A stretch of DNA of 64,000 nucleotides from Neobacillus sp. FSL H8-0543 (lineage in GTDB: Bacteria; Bacillota; Bacilli; Bacillales; Cytobacillaceae): contig NZ_CP151943.1 of NCBI RefSeq assembly GCF_038592905.1, positions 1,862,501 through 1,926,500 on the forward strand. Reading direction: 5' to 3'. Shown piece by piece: positions 18,664 to 25,958 of the stretch; position 1 is the first letter of the stretch, and each line of letters begins with the position of its first letter. Under the pieces are notes generated by a model. That model did not search any database. It was not told the origin of the DNA and was given only the letters and a program-made list of their open reading frames with translations. The translations under genes and the position numbers were made by a program.

Positions 18664-19773
18664 ATGAATGTGCTATCCAAAATTTTCAATGTCATACTAG
18701 CTGTTGTCGTCTTATGTTCATTTATTGCTGCAGTTGGTTCAGCTATTACCAAAAAACCTGTACTACTCACGGTCATCCGATCGAATAGTATGTACCCCGT
18801 TTGGGAACGCGGGGACATGGTGATTATTGATAACCTTAATCCAGATGAGAATATTTCTAATCGGGATATTGTATTTTTTAAAGCAGAAAAAGGAAGTCTC
18901 GCAACCAAGGGTTGGATTGCACATCGTGTAATAAGTGGAAATCCGGAGGAAGGCTTCATTACGAAAGGCGATGCAAATGATTATTCAGACCAGGAATCGG
19001 ATGATACTGGCCCAATTGATCGAAAATGGATTGCTGGAAGAGCCTTTGAAATAGGAGATACCCCCATTGTTTTAAAGAAAATAGGATACCTATCCTTATG
19101 GATGGAAAAATATCAAAGCAATCCCTTACTATTACCAGGCTTTGCATTAATACTTGGGATTATTATTGCAATTGGAGAATTAAAGCCCAGTAAAAAACGC
19201 AAAAGGAAAAATAAAGGAATGGAGTTATCTCTTATTTATTTTACTGGCGGATTAACGATCTCCATAATGCTGGGCAGTACAATGCTTTCGTCTGGCCATA
19301 CATTAAATCAGGTGTATGAAGTATCTGAACAAAGCCAGGGTGTCTTAATCGGGAGTGATGTCGGCATCCTTAAGGTTGGCGAATCCATTTCTCGGCCTTT
19401 GTCTGAAATAAAAAATGAGGGCTTCTTTCCATTAATAGGGGCAATTACTACTAATGATAAGCAAATTCAATTAAGTCATAAAAAAGTGTCCCTACCACAA
19501 GGACAGCAAATCAACGCTACCTATACCGTCCATGCTGAAGATCCTGGTAAATATAAAGCAACGATAAAAGTAGGATTATTTTATCCATTATTACCTGCAT
19601 CATTCATCTACTTCCTAGCCCAGAAAAGTTATTGGCTCGCATTAATCGTTGTATCGATAATCCCTGGACTACCATTAATGATTTACCCACTAATTGACGG
19701 AAAAATGAGAAGAAAAACAATAAATATCCTTAAAAAGAAAAAAAGAAAACTACAGGGTATTCTGCACCTCTAA
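18664..19773 (+). CDS. SipW/archaeal-type signal peptidase I with C-terminal extension
   Basis: 369-residue membrane peptidase of the S26B (ER/SipW) type. After an N-terminal helix it carries the catalytic serine at S42 in RSNSMYP and the catalytic histidine at H87 in IAHRVI, rather than the lysine of ordinary bacterial signal peptidases. ITKGDAND matches the conserved box beyond. A membrane helix (about 160-178) is followed by an unusual 180-residue extension: a second helix, an extracellular beta-rich segment (about 215-305) and a final helix. Typical SipW has about 190 residues, so this is a fused form. AGGAGG precedes the ATG. It lies opposite the DUF1102-like gene, its likely substrate. 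Confidence 0.9.
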   Translation: MNVLSKIFNVILAVVVLCSFIAAVGSAITKKPVLLTVIRSNSMYPVWERGDMVIIDNLNPDENISNRDIVFFKAEKGSLATKGWIAHRVISGNPEEGFITKGDANDYSDQESDDTGPIDRKWIAGRAFEIGDTPIVLKKIGYLSLWMEKYQSNPLLLPGFALILGIIIAIGELKPSKKRKRKNKGMELSLIYFTGGLTISIMLGSTMLSSGHTLNQVYEVSEQSQGVLIGSDVGILKVGESISRPLSEIKNEGFFPLIGAITTNDKQIQLSHKKVSLPQGQQINATYTVHAEDPGKYKATIKVGLFYPLLPASFIYFLAQKSYWLALIVVSIIPGLPLMIYPLIDGKMRRKTINILKKKKRKLQGILHL

Positions 19774-19778
19774 AAACA

Positions 19779-19840
19779 AAGGGGACGGTTTTGGTGGCTC
19801 TTTTCCAACTGCGAAATGATCCACCAGAACCGTTCCCCCA
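19779..19840. repeat. Dispersed palindrome copy
   Basis: GGGGACGGTTTTGGTGG and CCACCAGAACCGTTCCCCC are near-perfect inverted arms. It lies immediately after the signal peptidase gene and directly abuts a gene remnant that begins at 19841. Confidence 0.8.
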
Positions 19841-19918
19841 GTTTCAGGCCTAGTCTCTACTGCAAGTGGAACTCTAGATACTAGAAAAGTTGGAACTATT
19901 ACTGTTTCTTCGCTTTAA
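19841..19918 (+). pseudogene. 3' remnant of an Ig-like surface protein gene
   Basis: An open stretch of 25 codons ending in TAA encodes VSGLVSTASGTLDTRKVGTI, then TVSSL. The pattern SG-x-LDT-x-KVGT-x-TV is typical of the closing strands of bacterial Ig-like or HYR domains. It has no start codon and begins exactly where the palindrome at 19779-19840 ends, suggesting the rest of the gene was lost at that junction. Confidence 0.45.
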
Positions 19919-20000
19919 GCCATCGCAGATTTGATAAATGCTCCAAGCATCTTTAAGCAATGAGGTTCTTTTAATAGTATTAAACAATATACTCTATTAG

Positions 20001-21386
20001 TTAAACTACACCAGCAAACTTTAGAAGATCTGCCATTCTAAAATTCCCATCCTTCCCCAGCGTTGGCACCCAACAGGGATTCTGACTCAGGAATGACATC
20101 TTATCTCCTTGGAGCAAGCCAATCAATACTTCCGCGACAATCCTGCTGCCAACTGGGCCCAACATTCTTCCATCGGCTTTAACTTGGGCTTCCCGAAGGA
20201 TATAGAACCACAATGGTGTGCTTCGATCAAACCCCAATTGTGCGACATCGTTCAAATCACTGCGATCAAGCGGTTTTATAGACATTACTTTGGCAACAGA
20301 CTGCCCAGATGGCAAACCAAATGTCAGATTCCTCAAGAGGTTTCGTTGTGCAAGTGAACTTGGGTCAGAAACAAATGGTAAATCGAACAGCGGACTGGAT
20401 AATATGGTATCAATTTTCTTACCCTGCTGGGGGGTGCCGGTACCGGTGTTGAAAAAGTTACCCCATTGAACAAAGCGTCTAGGCGCACGTTTGCCTCCGC
20501 GCAAGTCATTCGGGTCTGGATTAGCAAGATCTAGACTGGAATCAAATATGGGGGCTATAAATTTATCATTTACCTGGTAAAATGGTCTGACCTGGCTGTG
20601 GCCAAATCGGAAGGCTGCGACAGCAAACTCTACAGGAATAAATGGTTTGTTTCGCCATTTGTAGAACTTGCGGCCTTTTTCAAGAATGTTGTCAACCAGT
20701 GGTTTTCCCACAATATGGGGCAAGTACTCATTGAGTATAATCCATTGGTAATGCCAACGGACAAGACGCTGTGCTTCGGAAAATACCTGGTCGGGAGCAG
20801 TGACTCCGTCCGCTTTTACAAAATCGACAACCGCATTGTGGAACTTCAGGAATGCCAGGTGAAGCTGGCCAATGATCATATTCTCATCATTTCTTGGATC
20901 ATTTGTAAGCGCAGTATTTTGACTGTTTCTAGGTATATCGTTTGGAGAATTCCCATCAAGAGATACCCTCTCTACGAGGAACTTAATGCCTCCCTGTTTA
21001 AAGTCATATAAATAGGGATTGACAATTGGTCCCCCTCCGTAAACATGGTCCAGTTCTAGTGCGGGGGTCCGAAAGTTTTCCACTGCTTCCGGGTTGTTCT
21101 GTTGTTCAAGGTTGGATGTTGGATCGAAGGTTATATCGTGGTCAATAAATTGACCGAAAAATGTAAAACCTGCTAGAATATTGGGGTTGTCCAGGTTGTT
21201 AGCCGGCTGGTCCATAATCGCTCCCGCTCCCTTTTTCCCAATCTCCAACAATGCCATTCTGACCTTTTCGGTGTCTTGGGCAAAAGGTGGAAGAAATGGG
21301 AATAGCCTGCCGAATTTACCGCTGTCATAAAATTTTGACCTAAGGATATTTATAGCCCTGAGCCAAAACTCTTTAAAAAATATCAT
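20001..21386 (-). CDS. Haem peroxidase of the animal peroxidase superfamily
   Basis: 461-residue protein of the peroxidase-cyclooxygenase (animal haem peroxidase) superfamily. The distal haem region FGQFIDHDITFDPTS has the catalytic histidine at H83 and the aspartate used for haem linkage in relatives. A central region with LHLAFLKFHNAVVDF and RLVRWHYQWIILNEYLP follows. The proximal histidine is H263 in FRFGHSQVRPFY. No signal peptide or membrane segment is evident, so it is cytosolic or exported by other means. AAAGGAGGG supports the start. It is monocistronic. Relatives oxidise halides or organic substrates with peroxide; the substrate here is unknown. The family is uncommon in Bacillota, so horizontal origin is possible. 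Confidence 0.9.
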   Translation of the reverse strand: MIFFKEFWLRAINILRSKFYDSGKFGRLFPFLPPFAQDTEKVRMALLEIGKKGAGAIMDQPANNLDNPNILAGFTFFGQFIDHDITFDPTSNLEQQNNPEAVENFRTPALELDHVYGGGPIVNPYLYDFKQGGIKFLVERVSLDGNSPNDIPRNSQNTALTNDPRNDENMIIGQLHLAFLKFHNAVVDFVKADGVTAPDQVFSEAQRLVRWHYQWIILNEYLPHIVGKPLVDNILEKGRKFYKWRNKPFIPVEFAVAAFRFGHSQVRPFYQVNDKFIAPIFDSSLDLANPDPNDLRGGKRAPRRFVQWGNFFNTGTGTPQQGKKIDTILSSPLFDLPFVSDPSSLAQRNLLRNLTFGLPSGQSVAKVMSIKPLDRSDLNDVAQLGFDRSTPLWFYILREAQVKADGRMLGPVGSRIVAEVLIGLLQGDKMSFLSQNPCWVPTLGKDGNFRMADLLKFAGVV

Positions 21387-21661
21387 ATCTTTTCCCTCCT
21401 TTACTATTGCAGTACATTATAGTAAATTCAAACTATTAACTACATGTACAGGCTTAAGCGGAAAGGTTACTAATTTCTATTAATTTTTATTTGGAGTTTG
21501 GAATGATTTTTCCTTCTACAACAACAATGTTGCACGAACGTTGACAACAAAAAAGGCTGCCCCAAAGTAATAACTTTGGGGCAGCCTTTTTTATATATCT
21601 CAGAATAGTAATGTTTTTAAGACCTGTTTTAGATAAATCTAACCTGGGTTTGGACTTGATT
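21387..21661. other. Intergenic region before the peroxidase gene
   Basis: Contains the peroxidase leader (about 21387-21480) and a strong terminator at 21549-21592. No additional gene is seen. Confidence 0.5.
21549..21592. terminator. Strong terminator of the InhA-like protease gene
   Basis: AAAAAAGGCTGCCCCAAAGT pairs with ACTTTGGGGCAGCCTTTTTT nearly perfectly. Runs of A and T on the two sides allow function on either strand. It lies 70 bases downstream of the protease stop codon. Confidence 0.92.
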
Positions 21662-23722
21662 TTATTTCTTATTTCCCGCCTTCATAATAACATCATAATT
21701 ATACTCAGCACTTCCACCCTTACCAGGAGCAGGTGCATAAGTAACCATCATGACGACTTTAGAGTATTGAGCGCTCCGTAACATATCACGTAGATCTACC
21801 TTATCACTTTCACTCATATTCAGTAGGTCAGGGAACTTTATAACTTTGACATGATTGTCCTTCCCCTTTGCAATGCCTTTCTTATATCCAATAAACTGAA
21901 CTTGGTAATCAACATATTCTTGTGTTGCTTGTTCTAAACTCTTGAAACCATCAGTCGATTTCATGGCATCAACCAGAACGTCATTTACCTTCAGATTTGA
22001 TACATACCAACCTGCTTCGTTAGAGGCCCAGTCTGTCATATAACGGAAGGCTACAAGTACTTTTTGACCAGAGTATTGAGAAAGGTCAAAACTCTCGGTT
22101 GTCCATCCATTTGAGCTTCCAGTAAAGCCTGGTAGATTTTGTTTGATTTTTGGATATCCATTGGCATCAATTACATCAGTTGTATGACTATTTGCTAAAG
22201 AAGTCCATGTTTCACCATTATCTGTTGATACTTGAACAACACCAAAATCCCAATTTTCTTCTATATCATATTTTGTATCAAATGATAGAGTTGGGTTGGT
22301 ATTACCTGTAAGATCAATCTCTTTAATCAAGAAGTTATCGGCTTCATCCCCTTGATTCCCCCATAGAACTTCACCTTTCACTGGATCCGTTTTTGTTGTC
22401 CAATTGGTACCAAGGAAATCAATCCCTTTAAAATATAGATGATCTATCTTTTTGTCAGGAGTAATCACTTTGAAATCCGTTCCCCACGCTGGCGAAACGC
22501 TCGCTAACTTTGCTGCTGCTTCGACATTAGGGTTGAGGTCAATGGTATTAAAATTATAGGTTTTACTATCTCCTTGATATTTTCCATCTACCATAACTGC
22601 TGTCAAGAAATCTTGGTATACGGCATTAAAGTCTCTCTTACTACCCATTTCTTCTAGAACCGCATTAATACTATTGATACCTTGTAATTGATTTTTAAAT
22701 TCCTTCTGAATAAATTCCTGTCCAAATTGTTCGAATAAATATAGTTGGAATAGATAGGCAGTTCCATAGTCTCCTAGAATTTGAAGATCAGACTGATCTC
22801 CCCATTGCGTTAAGGAGTTCTTCAGGTTATTCATAAAGAAGTTAACATGAGAATCTGAATGACCGTATCCAACAAGATACTGAGCAAAATCAGCTAGTCC
22901 TTCATTGATAAAGTTTTCCTCTGCACTATCACTGTCATTGTGAAGCAAGTGCTGGAACTCATGAGCAAAAGTCCCCTCATACAAGAAAGGTCTTGCGGCA
23001 TTTGGACCAGTCCGGTTTTTCCAATCAAAACTGTCAATTGTCATAACATTTCGATCAGAGAAATCACTAATGGTCGATGAAAAGTACCCGGCAATATAAC
23101 TAGGATAATTCGGATTATCGTAATTTGCATCTTTAATGTTATCAACTAGGATAACAACTCGTCCTGATTCATCCTGATATTCAGGTAAAACACCTTGTTC
23201 TCCCTTTCTTTCAGCAGGGGCACCAAAAAATGCTACCTCTTGTTCATACATTTTTGTATCAAATTCATTTAAAAGATAGTTTACTTGTTCATCAGTTACG
23301 ATAGATTTCCCGTCTGCATTCCTTGGATCCCCTGCAGGATAGGAAAGATTATTGGCCACCCATACCTCTCCATACTTACCTACACCTTTGAGAGTAAAAG
23401 GTGTTAATCTATACTGTCCAGTTCTATCATCATTTGTAACCCACCGCACAACCTTCCCTACATCAATTGCAGTTACTGATGCCGCTCCGGCTTGTCCACT
23501 TTCTGCTGAATCTTCTCCATTTACATCATACCCGCTAAAATCAACTCTTCCCTCTCTTAATACCTCTTCTACCGTTTCAGACCGAAAATCTGAACCTACC
23601 TCCTGCACAACCGGATCGGGGTTGTACCCTTTGACCTTTGCACCTACTCCGGCAGGGAGTAACATACTGCCTACTAGAGCAGTAGTAGATAAAACGGATA
23701 ATAATTTTTTCGACTTCTTCAT
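21662..23722 (-). CDS. InhA-like secreted M6 metalloprotease
   Basis: 686-residue secreted zinc protease resembling immune inhibitor A. A signal peptide covers residues 1 to about 28 (cleavage near GVGA). A propeptide-like segment follows. The catalytic domain has zinc motif HEFQHLLH at residues 254-261 and the downstream glutamate in NEGLADFAQYL. The C-terminal half (about 420-600) has jelly-roll domains with WATDFKVITPDKK-like and SFDLSQYSGQKVLVAFRYMTD segments, typical of M6 proteases. GGAGGACGAC precedes the ATG. Such enzymes degrade host or extracellular proteins. It is monocistronic with its own terminator and a probable sigma-A promoter. Confidence 0.92.
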   Translation of the reverse strand: MKKSKKLLSVLSTTALVGSMLLPAGVGAKVKGYNPDPVVQEVGSDFRSETVEEVLREGRVDFSGYDVNGEDSAESGQAGAASVTAIDVGKVVRWVTNDDRTGQYRLTPFTLKGVGKYGEVWVANNLSYPAGDPRNADGKSIVTDEQVNYLLNEFDTKMYEQEVAFFGAPAERKGEQGVLPEYQDESGRVVILVDNIKDANYDNPNYPSYIAGYFSSTISDFSDRNVMTIDSFDWKNRTGPNAARPFLYEGTFAHEFQHLLHNDSDSAEENFINEGLADFAQYLVGYGHSDSHVNFFMNNLKNSLTQWGDQSDLQILGDYGTAYLFQLYLFEQFGQEFIQKEFKNQLQGINSINAVLEEMGSKRDFNAVYQDFLTAVMVDGKYQGDSKTYNFNTIDLNPNVEAAAKLASVSPAWGTDFKVITPDKKIDHLYFKGIDFLGTNWTTKTDPVKGEVLWGNQGDEADNFLIKEIDLTGNTNPTLSFDTKYDIEENWDFGVVQVSTDNGETWTSLANSHTTDVIDANGYPKIKQNLPGFTGSSNGWTTESFDLSQYSGQKVLVAFRYMTDWASNEAGWYVSNLKVNDVLVDAMKSTDGFKSLEQATQEYVDYQVQFIGYKKGIAKGKDNHVKVIKFPDLLNMSESDKVDLRDMLRSAQYSKVVMMVTYAPAPGKGGSAEYNYDVIMKAGNKK

Positions 23723-23780
23723 TGTCGTCCTCCTTATATAGTAAAATATGTATTGCTTAATAATATTACAAGAAGTAGTC

Positions 23781-23809
23781 AGAATATTTTGTAATAATTA
23801 GTCTGTTAA
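23781..23809 (-). promoter_or_regulatory. Candidate sigma-A promoter of the InhA-like gene
   Basis: On the minus strand TTAACA and TATTCT are separated by exactly 17 bases, about 60 bases upstream of the ATG. The match to TTGACA/TATAAT is moderate. Confidence 0.4.
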
Positions 23810-23970
23810 TTTCTTTTTTTATCGATTAAATTTTGTATTTTTTGACAATAATCTCAAACCAAATTGCGTTTTCAAAAGAACCGAGGGGACGGTGCGGTTG
23901 AGCGTAGTTCGATAAGGCAAGAGACCGGCCCATGTTTCTGTTGGCAAATGAGACCTCGCCATTTAAGAAT

Positions 23971-24127
23971 CGGATCAGAGATCAAATCCGCAGATAGAAT
24001 GATGATTTAGGCAGATAGAACATCGAAAAAGGCAGATAGAGCCATCAAATCCGCAGATAAGATAAACTTCGGAAGACCCAAAGCACTAAATGTTCATGAT
24101 ATTCAACTATTCATCAAAATAAATAAC
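23971..24127 (+). repeat. Solitary copy of the GCAGATAGA repeat
   Basis: Contains AAATCCGCAGATAGAATGA, then GGCAGATAGAACATCG, GGCAGATAGAGCCATC and CCGCAGATAAG, followed by a degenerate AGCACTAAATGTTCATGATA...CAACTATTCATC segment. The same order occurs in the tandem array at 51842-52797, so this is a dispersed single unit. Confidence 0.8.
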
Positions 24128-24369
24128 AAATATTGGAAACCGAACCCTAGAGCAAGGTAAAAGTGGGAGGAAGAGGATGCAACCAATTTAAAGAATACTT
24201 TTTTGAATGTTCTAACTGATAAGTTACTTGAAGCTGCAAAAGAGGTTTTTTGGTTAAAAATGGAATGATGAAGAATGCTGGACAGTAAAATTGAATAAGG
24301 GATGAAAAAAATAGGAAATGAGCTTCATAGCGGATAGACTCACGGGGAATCTTAAACGAGGAGAAGTGT

Positions 24370-24448
24370 CACGGGGACAGGTCTCCTGGTTTTTAATCGG
24401 TTAAGTCTCCTGCAGCAACAAAAAATGCCACTAGAACCGTATCCATGG
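24370..24448. repeat. Dispersed palindrome copy
   Basis: CACGGGGACAGGTCTCCTGGTT at one end and GCCACTAGAACCGTATCC at the other, with GTCTCCTGCAGCAAC in the middle. This long-form copy resembles those at 40131 and 54052. Confidence 0.7.
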
Positions 24449-24527
24449 ATTATCTGCTGCTTAATGGGAAATTCTATGGTTAGCGAAACATTTACATTAT
24501 TTTCGATTTTAGAAAGGAGAGGAATGG

Positions 24528-25280
24528 ATGGATTCAATATGGCTGGAGTATGGCTGGGCCTTGCTGGTTCTTATTGGATTAGAAGGCCTATTATCGGCGG
24601 ACAATGCCCTTGTGCTAGCAGTTATTGCCAAGCACTTACCCGAAGATGAGAAAAAAAGAGCGATAAATTACGGAATCATTATGGCCTTCGTTTTCAGATT
24701 TGCAGCACTTTTTGCTATTTCATTTATTGCAAATGTTTGGCAGATACAGGCAATAGGAGCGGCCTATCTTCTTTATCTCGGATTAAAGCATGTCATTCAG
24801 GCACGGTTCGGAAAAGATAATAAGAATATACATAAAGACGACGAACAGGAATCCAGAGGAAAAGGTTTCTGGCCCACTACAGGGAAAATTGCATTAGCTG
24901 ACCTCGCGTTTGCCATTGATTCGATACTAGCTGCGGTTGCCCTTGCCCTCGGCCTTCCAGATTCACCGCTCGATGATTTCGGCGGGATGGATGGTGGACA
25001 GTTCATTGTTGTTGTTCTTGGAGGTATAGCTGGACTGATCTTGATTAAATTTGCAGCCACCTGGTTCGTACAGCTTCTTGATAAACGTCCGGCATTAGAA
25101 ACAACCGCCTATGCCATTGTTGCCTGGGTCGGCGTCAAACTTGCCGTCATAACCCTAGCCCATGAAGATATCGGAATCTTAGATCATGATTTCCCCCACG
25201 GTACAACTTGGACTCTAATTTTCTATGGAGTACTAGTCGCTATCGCCCTAATTGGTTGGTTTGCACCTGGAAAAAAATAA
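24528..25280 (+). CDS. TerC-family integral membrane protein
   Basis: 250-residue membrane protein of the TerC/Alx family, probably a metal (manganese) exporter acting at the cytoplasmic membrane. About seven helices are present. The conserved acidic motif GLEGLLSADNALVLAVIA lies at residues 18-35, and the second repeat motif DLAFAIDSILAAVALALG near residue 125. A charged loop with DNKNIHKDDEQESRGKG separates the halves. GAAAGGAGAGGAATGG supports the ATG at 24528. No yybP-ykoY (manganese) riboswitch is visible in the leader, unlike many relatives. It is monocistronic, followed by a palindrome terminator. Confidence 0.92.
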   Translation: MDSIWLEYGWALLVLIGLEGLLSADNALVLAVIAKHLPEDEKKRAINYGIIMAFVFRFAALFAISFIANVWQIQAIGAAYLLYLGLKHVIQARFGKDNKNIHKDDEQESRGKGFWPTTGKIALADLAFAIDSILAAVALALGLPDSPLDDFGGMDGGQFIVVVLGGIAGLILIKFAATWFVQLLDKRPALETTAYAIVAWVGVKLAVITLAHEDIGILDHDFPHGTTWTLIFYGVLVAIALIGWFAPGKK

Positions 25281-25282
25281 AC

Positions 25283-25352
25283 GCCAAGGGGACGGTTTTC
25301 CTGGTTCAAAATCTTGTTGCCAGCAAAAAGCCAGTAAAACCGTCCCCGTGGT
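25283..25352. repeat. Dispersed palindrome copy after the TerC gene
   Basis: CCAAGGGGACGGTTTTCCTGG and CCAGTAAAACCGTCCCCGTGG form the arms. The element starts three bases after the TerC stop codon and probably serves as its terminator. Confidence 0.8.
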
Positions 25353-25465
25353 TTAAGACTCTTGTTTCGCTTTTCCAATCGGAATCCCATATTTTAAGAG
25401 CTTTTAAGGAGAACACAAAAGGTATCACAAGCATGAGTTGATATACCTTCAAGGCTCTTTGATTG

Positions 25466-25494
25466 AAATTACCTCCCTATAGGATGGTAATTTT
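25466..25494. terminator. Candidate terminator of the acyl-CoA operon
   Basis: GAAATTACC pairs with GGTAATTTTC across a short loop, 36 bases past the MaoC stop codon. A second weaker hairpin (AAGGTAT/ATACCTT) lies just beyond. T tracts are short, so confidence is moderate. Confidence 0.5.
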
Positions 25495-25529
25495 CAATGA
25501 CACATTTATTAGTTTTATCAAGTTTTTGT

Positions 25530-25958
25530 TTAATCCTCTTTTGCAATATATTTCAGAATGTGAATAGCAACTGCACACAATTCATCATCCTGGTTCTTTA
25601 TCTCAATCTTAGCCCACGATTTTTGGGTGTCATTGCAAATTTTATCAATCGTATAGATGATATAAATGGTATCGCCTATAAACACTGGCTTGATAAAACG
25701 TATAGAGTCATACCCGTAAGAAACAGCTGGAATGCTTCTCTTTTGGATAAATAATGTGGATGTAGTAGATGCATATCCTACTAGCAGCGCTCCATGGGCA
25801 ATCCGTTTTTTATAGGGAGTTTTTTTCATATACTCTTCATTGACATGGTTTTCACCCAAGTCTCCCGTAATCCCTGCGAACATATAGACATCTGATTCAC
25901 TAACAGTTTTACTAAAACTGACACTCTCACCAACTTGCAAATTATTCAAGTGATTCAC
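25530..25958 (-). CDS. MaoC-family (R)-enoyl-CoA hydratase-like protein
   Basis: 142-residue hot-dog-fold protein of the MaoC/PhaJ type, expected to hydrate a trans-2-enoyl-CoA. The catalytic signature is seen as FAGITGDLGENHVNEEY followed by RIAHGALLVG, with the Asp/His pair in GDLGENH. The start is GTG at 25958: GTGA overlaps the stop of the preceding FAD-protein gene and AAGGAG lies 10 bases upstream. The longer frame to 25991 is less likely. It is the last gene of the acyl-CoA catabolic operon. Confidence 0.85.
   Translation of the reverse strand: MNHLNNLQVGESVSFSKTVSESDVYMFAGITGDLGENHVNEEYMKKTPYKKRIAHGALLVGYASTTSTLFIQKRSIPAVSYGYDSIRFIKPVFIGDTIYIIYTIDKICNDTQKSWAKIEIKNQDDELCAVAIHILKYIAKED

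Larger units (their letters stand above)
23810..24527. other. Gene-poor region with repeat copies and a decayed open stretch
   Basis: It holds a weak half palindrome near 23880, a solitary copy of the 21/217-bp repeat (23971-24127) and a full palindrome copy (24370-24448). At about 24167-24269 there is a start-less open stretch encoding KWEEEDATNLKNTFLNVLTD and 15 further residues to a stop. It looks coding in composition but is not recognisable, and may be a remnant. Confidence 0.4.

Noticed and set aside
24340..24527. yybP-ykoY manganese riboswitch before the TerC gene
   Set aside because: The conserved core is not found; the region is a dispersed palindrome copy.
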